Shown in pieces: positions 23,606-33,072 of a stretch of 44,338 nt of DNA. This DNA is from Gemmatimonas sp. (GTDB taxonomy: Bacteria; Gemmatimonadota; Gemmatimonadetes; Gemmatimonadales; Gemmatimonadaceae): NCBI GenBank assembly GCA_021154285.1, contig JAJKIV010000333.1:1-44338 (forward strand), given 5' to 3'. The stretch's first letter is position 1, and each line of letters starts with the position of its first letter. The notes under the pieces were generated by a model. That model searched no databases. It saw only the letters and a program-made list of their open reading frames with translations, and had not been told where the DNA came from. The translations under genes and the position numbers were made by a program.

Positions 23606-24424
23606 TTACGACGCGGCGCTAGCGGACACCGACACCGCAGCGTATTTGCATCGCGAGGCGAGCAGGCGGTTCGCCAATGTCAGATCGAGATCCGCGATCA
23701 ACAGCCCCTCCTCGCCATAAGGCTTGTACGTGAGCAGCGTGCCATCGGGATTCGCCACCGCCGATGTGGTCGGTGACCCGGGGCTCGCACAGTTCACGGT
23801 CGCGAAGTAGCAGGTGTTCTCCGCGGCGCGGCAGAGCACCGCCTTCTCGTGGAAAGTGTTCGCCGGATCGGCGTAGCTCGTCGGGCGAAAGCTTCCCGGC
23901 TCCGCCTCGTGGAAGTGCGGATGAAAGACGACCTGCGCGCCATGCCTAACAGCCCAGCGAACGGTCTCGGGATAGCGCCATCCTTCGTGGCAGATCACCA
24001 CGCCGAACGTCAGCGGACCCACCATGAACACTCGGCGCTCGGAACCAGGGGCGTAGATCGGGTCCTCTGACGGGTCGACCTGCACCTTGTCCTGAAATCC
24101 CGCGATCGTGCCATCCGGGTTCACGACCAGTGCGGTCGCCATGGGCGCGCCATCCACGACGCGCTCGGTGCCAAGTACGACCGCGAGGCCCGCGCGCCTC
24201 GCTGCATCGGCGATGGTGGACCAAGCGGCATGGAGAAACGCCGCGTCGGGAGCCGGCACACCCTTGCCCTGTGCCCGGTATCCGGGGACGTAGCACTCGG
24301 GAAAGCAGACCACCCTGGCCCCGCGCTCACCGGCCTGCGCGATGGCCTGCGTAGCACGCTGCACCGAGTCATCCCGAGTGGCGGGAAACCGAAGGTTCGC
24401 GAGAGCAATGCGGAACATTGTCAT
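23606..24424 (-). CDS. Carbon-nitrogen hydrolase (mirror copy)
   Basis: Identical to 19915-20733. It is a 272-residue nitrilase-superfamily amidase with the Glu43-Lys113-Cys145 triad, followed after 19 bases by the AraC-type regulator. Confidence 0.86.
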   Translation of the reverse strand: MTMFRIALANLRFPATRDDSVQRATQAIAQAGERGARVVCFPECYVPGYRAQGKGVPAPDAAFLHAAWSTIADAARRAGLAVVLGTERVVDGAPMATALVVNPDGTIAGFQDKVQVDPSEDPIYAPGSERRVFMVGPLTFGVVICHEGWRYPETVRWAVRHGAQVVFHPHFHEAEPGSFRPTSYADPANTFHEKAVLCRAAENTCYFATVNCASPGSPTTSAVANPDGTLLTYKPYGEEGLLIADLDLTLANRLLASRCKYAAVSVSASAAS

Positions 24425-24580
24425 GCGAGAAACATGACGCACCGGTACCGGTCAGTCACCCCATTCGACTCGTTCATGTGAGCCTTTCGTCTAACACAAA
24501 ATTCCATACGGTCCTGCTGGCCTGTGGCGCCCATCATCGCTAGGGTGCAGGGACGCCATCCTTTGTCGGAGGGATTCGCC

Positions 24581-25033
24581 ATGCGACTAACAGAGCTCGT
24601 CGACCTCGCGAAGGAAAAGACCGGCAGCTTCGGCGGCGACAAGCTGACCGAGCTCGCGGACGCGGTGAACACCGCGATTCCGGTCATCACGCAAGCCGGC
24701 TTCATCGTCGAGCAGATCGCCGTCACGCTCGGCATTCCACCAAAGGCGATTCTCCGCGCGCGCGTCGTGCGAGAGCTTTCGGATGAGGAATACGACACGC
24801 TGGTCCAATCCGTGGGCGAGCAGGTCGTGACATCGCTCCTAGCGGGCACGTTCATCAAGGCGGCCGCGCTGCAGCGCAGCTTCCGAATCGGGAACATGCT
24901 CTCGAGCCACATCGAGGTCGAGCTGTCACCGCTACCGGCCGTGCGTTTCCTGTTCGTGCCTCAGGCAGAGCAGCAGACTCCGCGCACCAAGTCGCTCGAG
25001 TCGACTCTCGAGGATCGAGTCGTGGTCGCGTAG
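24581..25033 (+). CDS. Unknown 150-aa helical protein (mirror copy)
   Basis: Identical to 19306-19758. In this orientation the GGAGGG ribosome site 8 bases before the ATG reads directly. No family is recognised. Confidence 0.63.
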   Translation: MRLTELVDLAKEKTGSFGGDKLTELADAVNTAIPVITQAGFIVEQIAVTLGIPPKAILRARVVRELSDEEYDTLVQSVGEQVVTSLLAGTFIKAAALQRSFRIGNMLSSHIEVELSPLPAVRFLFVPQAEQQTPRTKSLESTLEDRVVVA

Positions 25034-25107
25034 TTGGCGAGCTCGCTGTCCCGTCTTGAGGTTAGATCTCGGGCCGCTTCCGCCTGGTCGGGCATCCAGA
25101 CCAATGG

Positions 25108-25127
25108 GGAAACGGCCGGCCGTTTCC
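25108..25127. terminator. Candidate bidirectional terminator hairpin (mirror copy)
   Basis: The same 20-bp perfect palindrome as 19212-19231, again between convergent genes and without a U-tract. Confidence 0.38.
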
Positions 25128-25169
25128 GTTTGGGGTCGGACGTTAGGCGCGACCGGACGTCGCGCAGGG

Positions 25170-25730
25170 TTAGAACGTGGCGCGGAGGCCAACCGCTAGC
25201 CCGGACCGTCGCGGCGCGACGTACAGAGCCGGCGTGGTCGACGAGCGTTGACTGACTCCGCCGACCAGAGGTTCCCATGTCTCGTGTACCACCTCGAATG
25301 CGATAACGGTACCGGCGACCGCGCCCACTAACCCACCCAGGAGGCCGCCCGCGAATGCTCCGAACTCCTTGCCCAACAGGTCATCGCTTGGTGTCGTTGC
25401 ATGGCCTATCGCTGCGCCAGCTGCAGCCGCGGTAGCGGTCAGCCAGAGTGGCGCGGTCTTCGACCACATAGGTCGCGTGCGGGCTGTTGAGATATCGACC
25501 TGAGTGATCTTTTGAATCGGGATCCAGGTGGTGTCGCGGCTCCGATGGATAGCAACGGGCATCATGGTTTCGGTCATCGAACCCGCGGCCCCGATGACCG
25601 GTGTCTTCGAGTCGGTCGTCACCACACGAACACGGGCGCCACGAGGCACGGACAGCGTCTGGGCAACCAACGTTCGGCCAACGGATACGGCAAGGGCCAC
25701 TCCTGACAGCAGCAGCATCGTGCGGCGCAT
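25170..25730 (-). CDS. Secreted glycine-zipper protein (mirror copy)
   Basis: Identical to 18609-19169: signal peptide 1-23, IPIQKITQVDIS motif, glycine zipper at 123-140 and a C-terminal Phe in a 186-residue protein of unknown function. Confidence 0.68.
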   Translation of the reverse strand: MRRTMLLLSGVALAVSVGRTLVAQTLSVPRGARVRVVTTDSKTPVIGAAGSMTETMMPVAIHRSRDTTWIPIQKITQVDISTARTRPMWSKTAPLWLTATAAAAGAAIGHATTPSDDLLGKEFGAFAGGLLGGLVGAVAGTVIAFEVVHETWEPLVGGVSQRSSTTPALYVAPRRSGLAVGLRATF

Positions 25731-25820
25731 AGTTAGGTCCGTGAGTTGTGGACGGGATCATGCACTCACGCGGCCGTCGGCGCACTACGAAGAATGACGT
25801 AGGCATCATAATTTGACCTG

Positions 25821-26408
25821 ATGCCAGCATCGATCACTGTTCCGGCCGAGCTCCGCACCGAGCGCCTCACCATGCGTCCCTGGCGCGCCGACGATGCGAG
25901 CGCGCTGCATCCCATCCTCGTGGCGAACTGGAAGCATCTCGGGCCATGGATTCCGGCGCGGGTCGCGACGCCCGTGCCGGTGCCCGAGCTCGAAGTTCGA
26001 CTCGCGGGTTTCGGCGACGACTTCGCGAGCGGCCGCGAGTTCCGGTATGGGCTGTTCGCGGCGGACGGGCGTGAAGTACTCGGCGAGGCGGGACTCTACC
26101 CGCGCTCTGCCGCGCGACGCGTTCCCTTGTCTCGAGCGAGCTGCATTGAGCTCGGATACTGGCTTCGCGCGGACCTGACCGGCCAGGGCCTCGTGACCGA
26201 AGCGTCGCGCGCGCTGGTAGCTCTGGCGGAGACGCTCCCGCACCTGACTCACGTCGAGATCCGCTGCGACGCCCGCAATGCGCCGAGCGCGGCGATCCCG
26301 AAGCGGCTCGGCTTCACGCTGGCGACGACGCTCATCGAACCAGCAACGCTCCCTGATGAGGAACCCATCCAGCTGCAGGTGTGGACGCTCCCGCTTTCTG
26401 CTCGTTAG
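25821..26408 (+). CDS. GNAT-family N-acetyltransferase (mirror copy)
   Basis: Identical to 17931-18518. In this orientation CATAAT at 25807-25812 precedes the ATG at 25821 by 8 bases. It ends in TAG within CGTTAGG and overlaps the PD40 gene by CTAA. Confidence 0.85.
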   Translation: MPASITVPAELRTERLTMRPWRADDASALHPILVANWKHLGPWIPARVATPVPVPELEVRLAGFGDDFASGREFRYGLFAADGREVLGEAGLYPRSAARRVPLSRASCIELGYWLRADLTGQGLVTEASRALVALAETLPHLTHVEIRCDARNAPSAAIPKRLGFTLATTLIEPATLPDEEPIQLQVWTLPLSAR

Positions 26409-28198
26409 GGCTCGATCACCCAGAACTGCATCCGGTACGAGAAGACCGTGAACGCGATGCGCGTCCCGTCGCGCGAGACGGCCGGCTGAGTCTTGTCCGT
26501 GGGATCGAACGTCACCTGTGTCGGTGTTCCGCCGCTCGTGCTCACGCGGAACACCTGCAGATGCCCGTCGTTCGCCGGCGCAATGAACGCAACCCACGCG
26601 AAATCGGGCGAGACGCCAATCCCGGAGAACTGCTGCTCGCTCGTGAAGCGATGAATGAGTCTCGCGGGGCCGCCGTCGCGCGCGACGACATAGATCGCTC
26701 GCTGGTCCTGCCCTTCGGCGGCGGAGAACACGATGCTGTCGGAGCCGGGTGCCCACTCGACCTGGTCGATGTCGCCGCGAACGCCGTCGACCGCGACACG
26801 ACTTGCCGCGCGCGTCACGGCGCCGGTGGACGAGTCGATTCCCACCGTGAACAGCACACCGCGCAGTCGGTTGCCGTCGCGTATCTCGGTTCCGTACGCG
26901 ATCCAGGCGCCATCCGGCGACCAGCGTGGCCAGCCCGTTTCGGTACCGCCAGCCGTGATCGACTTGGCCGGAGCAGAGCCGTCGGCCGGCTGAATCCACA
27001 CGTCGTCGAGCGCATTCGCGTGCGAGTGCAGCACGATCCATTTCCCGTTAGGCGACCAGTCGAGTCCCTGATCCTCGGACGACGACGCGCGGATGACGAC
27101 CTGCGGCGCGGCGGCCGGTGTGTCCGCGTCGGCGTTCACGGCGCCGAGGTCCTGCGCGATGTCGGGGTAGTGCAGGTCGTCGATGATTCGGCGCCAGCTG
27201 CCGTACGTGAAGCCGATGCGTTTGTCATCGCGACTCCACGTTGGCGTCTCGGACTGGAAGGACGTCACCTGCCTGGCTGGTCCTCCACCGGAGGGTATGA
27301 CGGCGATGAATGTCCGGTAATCCTGCACGCCGAACAGCACGCGGCCATACCTGCCCACCGACGGCGCGTAGGTGTCGCGCGCAAAGCCGGTCAATCGGAT
27401 GGCGGCCCCCATGGGGAGGGGTCGCACCCAGAGGTCGAGGGTGCCGCGCGCGTTAGGCGACGCGAAGTAGAGCCGTGTGCCGTCCAGTGAGAACGCGATC
27501 GGTCCGTACGCTTCCACGGCCGCCGAGCTCGCGGCTGGCGTGCCGCACGGCAGGCTCACGAACTGCTTGCTGCCGGATGCGGCGAGGCACGCAAGCGTTT
27601 TGCCATCGGGTGACCAGGCCGGGGAGCTTAGCCGCATCGCACTGAGCTGCGCACGCGCGTCGGTTCCATCCGGCTTGCCGGTCCAGAGCAGAGACCCATT
27701 TGGCTGGAGCATGACGCCGGCCAGCCGCGAGCCATCGGTCGTCCAGGCGATCTCGCGAAACCGGTTCGGATCGAGCGCGACCGAGTCGCTTCCGGCGGGG
27801 ACCTTCGGAAGCGGGTCGGTCCACAGGCGACGCCTGTCGCCGCCGTACACATCGACGACCCACCACGCGAAGCTCCCGTGTGCGTCGGACTGCAGCGCCG
27901 CCACGCGTCGCGAGTCCGGGAGCCACGCGACGCTCGTGATCCGCCCGCCCGCGGGTCCGAGCGTGGTCACGGGCCCGCCCGAGATCTGCGAAAGTCGGAG
28001 CCGTCCCTCGGACGCGTAGGCGAGCCATTGCCCGTCGGGTGACATGGCGCCAACGGGGTCGCGGTACCCGACGGGTCCGAGCTGCCGCGCTTCGACGACG
28101 AACCGGAGGCGAGCGTTCGCTGGCGATTGCGCCCGGACATTCGCGGCGCACGCCGCGACAATCGCGACACCTACCCGAGCGAGGGTGCGTCGCTTCAT
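26405..28198 (-). CDS. Periplasmic PD40/TolB-like beta-propeller protein (mirror copy)
   Basis: Identical to 16141-17934: 597 residues, signal peptide to residue 23 and at least six PD40 blade motifs. Confidence 0.8.
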   Translation of the reverse strand: MKRRTLARVGVAIVAACAANVRAQSPANARLRFVVEARQLGPVGYRDPVGAMSPDGQWLAYASEGRLRLSQISGGPVTTLGPAGGRITSVAWLPDSRRVAALQSDAHGSFAWWVVDVYGGDRRRLWTDPLPKVPAGSDSVALDPNRFREIAWTTDGSRLAGVMLQPNGSLLWTGKPDGTDARAQLSAMRLSSPAWSPDGKTLACLAASGSKQFVSLPCGTPAASSAAVEAYGPIAFSLDGTRLYFASPNARGTLDLWVRPLPMGAAIRLTGFARDTYAPSVGRYGRVLFGVQDYRTFIAVIPSGGGPARQVTSFQSETPTWSRDDKRIGFTYGSWRRIIDDLHYPDIAQDLGAVNADADTPAAAPQVVIRASSSEDQGLDWSPNGKWIVLHSHANALDDVWIQPADGSAPAKSITAGGTETGWPRWSPDGAWIAYGTEIRDGNRLRGVLFTVGIDSSTGAVTRAASRVAVDGVRGDIDQVEWAPGSDSIVFSAAEGQDQRAIYVVARDGGPARLIHRFTSEQQFSGIGVSPDFAWVAFIAPANDGHLQVFRVSTSGGTPTQVTFDPTDKTQPAVSRDGTRIAFTVFSYRMQFWVIEP

Positions 28199-28210
28199 GG
28201 AGAAATTGGG

Positions 28211-28295
28211 GTCAGAGTCGAATTCATCGTTTCGCCGCAAACCATGCGCAATTGGCCGCAGGGTGTGCAACCGTTGGATGCAATTCTACTCTGAC
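28211..28295. repeat. REP/MITE-like element (mirror copy)
   Basis: Reverse complement of 16044-16128. It has 14-bp terminal inverted repeats with one mismatch, and GGGGTCAGAGTC reads directly at 28208-28219. Confidence 0.58.
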
Positions 28296-28297
28296 AG

Positions 28298-30493
28298 CTA
28301 GACCCGAATCGGCAGCGAACGAGGGCGCTTGCCCGTAGCACGCGCGACCGCGTTCGCCAGCGCCGGGAAGAACGGCGGCACCGCGGGCTCGCCAAGCCCC
28401 GTGACCGGAACGTCATCGTTCGTGGCCCAGTGAATCTCGATCCGCGCCGGCGCCCCGCCGATCCGCAGCAGCCGGTAGGTCTCGAAGCCGCCCTGGACCA
28501 CCGCGCCGCCCTCGATCGTGATCTCCTCACCTAACGCGGCAGACAGCGCCTGCACCACGCCGCCCTCGAGCTGCGACCGCGCTCCGTCCGGATTGAAGAC
28601 CCGCCCGCAGTCCACGGCCACCACCACGCGATGCACGTTCACCTTCCCGTTCGTCACCGACGCCTCCACGACCTCCGCCGCGTACGTCAGGTGATCGGGC
28701 ACGTTCTGGGCGATGCCTAACGCGTGCCCCGCCGGCAGCGGCTTGCCCCACCCCGCCTTCTCCGCGGCGAGCTTGAGCGTCGCCTTGTAGCGCGCGGGAT
28801 TGAATGGGAAATCCTTGCTGTCCTGCGGCTGGTCGACCACCCATCGGTCGATCAACGCCATCCGATACTCGTACGGATCCTTCCCCGCTTTGTCGGCCAG
28901 CTCGTCGATGAAGCTCTCGAGCGCGAACGTCCCGTGTGTCGTGTTCACCGCGCGCCACCATCCGCGCGGTACGCCCGAATCCAGGAGCGTGTACTCGGAG
29001 GACCGGTTCGGGACCCGATAGACGTGGTTGCCGATACCGTCCGACTCTCCCGCACCGAACTTGCCCCGCTTACCAGTCGACGCGTCGATGGCCGGCGACG
29101 AGAAACGATGCCGCATCGCCACCGGGTTGCCGTCCGGCCCGAGCGTCGCCTCTAAGCGATGGATCGCGCACTGACGGTAGAAATCGTGTCGCAGGTCATC
29201 CGCACGAGTCCACACCACCTGAACCGGGGCGCCGTTCACCGCCTTGGCGATCATGGCGGCTTCGACTGAAAAGTCCGGATTGATGCGCCGACCGAACGCG
29301 CCACCCATGAGCGGGGTGACGTTCACCTTCACCTTGCTCTTGTCGAGCTTGAGGTGGTCAGCGACGGCATCGTGGGCCCAGTCGGGGAACTGCGTTGGCG
29401 ACCAGAGCTCCATCATGCCGTTCGAGAACTGCGCGGTGCAGTTCTGCGGCTCCATCGTCGCGTGCGCGATGAACGGAAGCTCGTAGTCCGCGCGAATCAC
29501 GTCGGTCGCCTTGGCGAGCACCTCGTCAGGGTCACCAATGCGATTGACGAGCTCCTTGCCAGGCTTCGACACGGCGTCGCGCATGAACGCCGTGTAGCTC
29601 GCGCTGCCCTCCTGCGCGTGCGGGCCCGGATCCCACGTGACCTTGAGCGCCTTGCGCCCCTGCATGGCCGCCCACGTGTTCGTCGCGATCACCGCAACGC
29701 CCGCGTGGACTCCAAGCTCTCGATCGCCCTTCACCTCGACGACCTCCTTCACGCCGGGGACCTTCAGCGCATCGCTCGGGTCGAACGACTTGACCGTCGC
29801 GCCGAAGATCGTCGCGCGCTCGACCGACGCGAACAGCATCCCGTCGCGGCGCGTGTCGATCCCGTACTTCGCTCGCCCGTGCACGATGTCCGGGACGTCC
29901 AACGCCTTGATCCCGTCGCGGCCGAGGAGGCGCCACTCGGTCGGCTTGCGGAGCCTGACGTTTGTCGGGACGGGGACCTTCGCGGCCGCATCCGCCAGCG
30001 CGCCGTAGCCGAGGCTGCGGTTCGACGCGGTGTGATAGACGCACGAGTCTTTCGTCGTGAGCTCCGACGCGGGGACGCCGAGCTGCTGTGCGGCGGCCAC
30101 GACGAGCATCTGGCGCATGGTCGCGCCCGCGACGCGAAGGCGCGAGTGCGTGTCGAGGACGGACCCGCTTCCGCCCGTGCCCTGGCTTCCCAGCTGCGGG
30201 TCGAACGCCGCCGCCTCCGGGCGAACCTTCGACCAGTCGGCGTCGAGCTCCTCAGCAACGAACAGCGCCAGCGCGGTGCGCACGCCCTGTCCCATCTCGG
30301 ACTTCGGGATCGTGACGTGCACCGTGTCATCCGGCGCAATGCGAATGAAGATGTTCGGCGGAGCGGTCTTCGCATCCGACGGAGGAGATTCGGCCTTGGC
30401 ACCACCGCGGCAGGCGACCTGGACGAGCAGGCCTCCGCCTAACGCCGCGCCGACCCACAGGAATTCGCGTCGGGAGAGAGTGCTCGAGCTCAT
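28298..30493 (-). CDS. iorB: Molybdopterin-binding large subunit, IorB-like (mirror copy)
   Basis: Identical to 13846-16041: 731 residues, Tat signal [11 protein letters not shown] and C-terminal GLGEP with Glu702. Its start overlaps the iorA stop. Confidence 0.86.
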   Translation of the reverse strand: MSSSTLSRREFLWVGAALGGGLLVQVACRGGAKAESPPSDAKTAPPNIFIRIAPDDTVHVTIPKSEMGQGVRTALALFVAEELDADWSKVRPEAAAFDPQLGSQGTGGSGSVLDTHSRLRVAGATMRQMLVVAAAQQLGVPASELTTKDSCVYHTASNRSLGYGALADAAAKVPVPTNVRLRKPTEWRLLGRDGIKALDVPDIVHGRAKYGIDTRRDGMLFASVERATIFGATVKSFDPSDALKVPGVKEVVEVKGDRELGVHAGVAVIATNTWAAMQGRKALKVTWDPGPHAQEGSASYTAFMRDAVSKPGKELVNRIGDPDEVLAKATDVIRADYELPFIAHATMEPQNCTAQFSNGMMELWSPTQFPDWAHDAVADHLKLDKSKVKVNVTPLMGGAFGRRINPDFSVEAAMIAKAVNGAPVQVVWTRADDLRHDFYRQCAIHRLEATLGPDGNPVAMRHRFSSPAIDASTGKRGKFGAGESDGIGNHVYRVPNRSSEYTLLDSGVPRGWWRAVNTTHGTFALESFIDELADKAGKDPYEYRMALIDRWVVDQPQDSKDFPFNPARYKATLKLAAEKAGWGKPLPAGHALGIAQNVPDHLTYAAEVVEASVTNGKVNVHRVVVAVDCGRVFNPDGARSQLEGGVVQALSAALGEEITIEGGAVVQGGFETYRLLRIGGAPARIEIHWATNDDVPVTGLGEPAVPPFFPALANAVARATGKRPRSLPIRV

Positions 30494-30957
30494 GCGCTCA
30501 CCCCCCGGCGGATCTCCGCCGCGCGCTTCACGGCCGCGCGAATGCGCACGTACGTGCCGCAGCGGCAGAGATTCCCCTGCATGGCCGCGTCGATGTCGGC
30601 GTCGGTCGGGTTCGCATTCCTGTTGATGAGCGCCGCGGCGCTCATGACCTGCCCCGCCTGACAATAACCGCACTGCGGCACGTTCAGCTCGGTCCACGCC
30701 TGTTGCACCGCGTGGTCCGTGCCGCCCGACGCGAGCCCTTCGATGGTCGTGACCGACTTGCCAGCGACGGCGCTGAGCGTGACGGAACACGAACGCGTTG
30801 GGGCGCCGTCGATGTGCACGGTGCAGGCGCCGCACAACGACGTCCCGCACCCGAACTTGGTCCCCGTGAGGCCGACGAGGTCGCGCAATGCCCAGAGCAG
30901 CGGCATGTCCGGCGGTCCATCGACTGTCGTTGGCTTACCGTTGATCGTGAGCTCCAT
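30490..30957 (-). CDS. iorA: 2Fe-2S subunit, IorA-like (mirror copy)
   Basis: Identical to 13382-13849: 155 residues with eight cysteines for two 2Fe-2S clusters, electron-transfer partner of IorB. Confidence 0.86.
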   Translation of the reverse strand: MELTINGKPTTVDGPPDMPLLWALRDLVGLTGTKFGCGTSLCGACTVHIDGAPTRSCSVTLSAVAGKSVTTIEGLASGGTDHAVQQAWTELNVPQCGYCQAGQVMSAAALINRNANPTDADIDAAMQGNLCRCGTYVRIRAAVKRAAEIRRGVSA

Positions 30958-31126
30958 AGCGAGCATTCCATTCCGCGTTTGGTACGAATGACCTTCGAGG
31001 TCTCCAGGCATCCCATGACGAGTATTGAAGATGGGTGCCGTGCGCCGTATGGCACCAGATGGCCGTAACACAATCGCCCGACCTGACGCCTTCCCCACGT
31101 TCCGGGGACGAGCGAGAATAGCGCCC

Positions 31127-32296
31127 ATGACTCTCGCCCTCGATGGCGTCCGGATCGTCGACCTCACCCAGGTCATGGGCGGCCCGTTCTGCACCATGCA
31201 GCTCGCCGACCTGGGAGCGGACGTCATCAAGGTCGAGCCGCCCGGCGGCGATCTCTCACGGTCGATGGGCGGCGCCGAGCTCGAGATGCCGGGCGACGAC
31301 AACGCCCCGTTCTTCGCCCTCAACCGCAACAAGCGGAGCATCGTCCTCGACCTCACCACGGAGCGCGACCGGGCTATCTTCCGCGCGCTCGTTCGAACCG
31401 CCGACGTCCTCGTCGAGAGCTTCCGCCCCGGCGTCACCAAGCGACTCGGCGCCGATTACGACGCAATGTCGGCGATCAACCCTCGGCTCATCTACGCCAG
31501 TATCTCCGGCTTCGGGCAGACCGGCCCCTACGCGAACCGGCCAGGCTTCGACCTGATCGCGCAAGGGATGAGCGGGGTCATGAGCGTCACCGGGGACGCG
31601 GGTGGCGCACCCATGAAGTGTGGGGTCCCCATCGCCGACCTGTCCGTCGGCCTCATCGCCGCGAACGGCGTGCTCGCCGCGCTCATTGCACGAGAAAAGA
31701 CCGGTCGCGGGCAGTACATCGACACCTCGCTGTTCGAGTCCGCGCTCGCGATGTGCGTGTGGGAGACGACAGAGTACTGGGCGAGCGGCGAGACGCCACG
31801 CGCGATGGGCTCCGCTCACCGATTGAGCGCACCCTATCAGGCGTTTCGAACGAGCGACGGACACATGACGCTCGCGGCTCTCACCTCACAGCAGTGGCTG
31901 GCGCTCTGTGCAACCCTCGACTCCCCAGAGCTCGCGAAGGACCCACGGTTCGAGACGAATGCCGCGCGGATGGCGAACCGTCCGGCGCTCGCGCGAGAGA
32001 TCGAGTACGCGTTGGCCCGCCACACGACAGCCGAGTGGGTCGACCGGCTGCTCGCGGTAGGGGTGCCGGCGGGACCCATCCACGACTTCGCGCAGGTCTT
32101 CGCTGACCAACACACGTATGCGCGCCGGATGGTCGAGGACATCGAGCACCCGGTTGCCGGCCGCGTGCGAACGCTCGGGTTCCCGCTCAAGATGAGCGAC
32201 ACGCCACTCCGCGTCAGGCGCGCACCACCACTGCTCGGCCAACACGGCGCGGAGATCCTGCGCGAGCTCGGCATGGAGACCGGAGGCGACCAGTGA
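31127..32296 (+). CDS. Class III CoA-transferase, first gene of the six-gene operon (mirror copy)
   Basis: Identical to 12043-13212. This orientation shows the operon in transcription order, starting here at ATG 31127. The stop TGA overlaps the next start as GTGA at 32293-32296. Confidence 0.9.
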   Translation: MTLALDGVRIVDLTQVMGGPFCTMQLADLGADVIKVEPPGGDLSRSMGGAELEMPGDDNAPFFALNRNKRSIVLDLTTERDRAIFRALVRTADVLVESFRPGVTKRLGADYDAMSAINPRLIYASISGFGQTGPYANRPGFDLIAQGMSGVMSVTGDAGGAPMKCGVPIADLSVGLIAANGVLAALIAREKTGRGQYIDTSLFESALAMCVWETTEYWASGETPRAMGSAHRLSAPYQAFRTSDGHMTLAALTSQQWLALCATLDSPELAKDPRFETNAARMANRPALAREIEYALARHTTAEWVDRLLAVGVPAGPIHDFAQVFADQHTYARRMVEDIEHPVAGRVRTLGFPLKMSDTPLRVRRAPPLLGQHGAEILRELGMETGGDQ

Positions 32297-33072
32297 GTAC
32301 GGAAGCCGGGGCCGTGCGGGTCGAGCGTCACGACGCGGTAGCAACGATCACGTTGGATCGCCCGAGCGCGCGCAACGCGCTCACGTGGGCGATGTACGAG
32401 GAGCTCGATAAAGCCCTCGACCGCGTAGGCTCCGAGCCCGAGGTTCGCGTCGTGGTGCTGCGCGGTGCAGGCGGCAACTTCGCGGCCGGCACAGACATCT
32501 CACAGTTCCAGGCGTTCGCGTCCGGCGACGACGGCGTGGATTACGAGCGTCGCCTCGAGAGCGTGCTCACGAAGCTCGAGTCCGTGCCCGCCACCACGAT
32601 CGCCGCCGTCGAAGGCTATGCCGCGGGCGGAGGGCTGGCGCTCGCCACCGCGTGTGACCTGCGGGTCGCGTCGCCTAACGCGCAGTTCGGCGTGCCGATC
32701 GCCAGGACCATCGGGAACTGCCTGTCGATGAGCAACTACGCGCGACTGGTCGCTTCACTTGGCGTCGCGCGGACGAAGACCATGCTCCTCACCGCCGAGT
32801 TCATGTCGGCCGACGAAGCGCGTTCGATAGGCTTCGTGATGCGCGTACTCGAGCCTCACGCGTTCGCTCGCGAGCTCGAGATGCTCTGCGCCCGTCTCTC
32901 GAGTCACGCGCCGCTGACGCTCCAGGTCACGCGGGAAGCGTTGCGGCGAATCGTGCACCGATCGGCTGCCGAGGGCGACGATCTCGTTCGCCGCGTGTAT
33001 GACAGCCGTGATTTCCGGGAAGGCGTTGCGGCCTTCGTGGAGAAGCGCAAACCGCGGTGGGAAGGTCGTTGA
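32293..33072 (+). CDS. Crotonase-fold protein lacking both catalytic Glu (mirror copy)
   Basis: Identical to 11267-12046: 259 residues with Ala116 and Ile136 at the usual glutamate positions. The 3' end overlaps the FAD/Fe-S gene. Confidence 0.86.
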   Translation: MSTEAGAVRVERHDAVATITLDRPSARNALTWAMYEELDKALDRVGSEPEVRVVVLRGAGGNFAAGTDISQFQAFASGDDGVDYERRLESVLTKLESVPATTIAAVEGYAAGGGLALATACDLRVASPNAQFGVPIARTIGNCLSMSNYARLVASLGVARTKTMLLTAEFMSADEARSIGFVMRVLEPHAFARELEMLCARLSSHAPLTLQVTREALRRIVHRSAAEGDDLVRRVYDSRDFREGVAAFVEKRKPRWEGR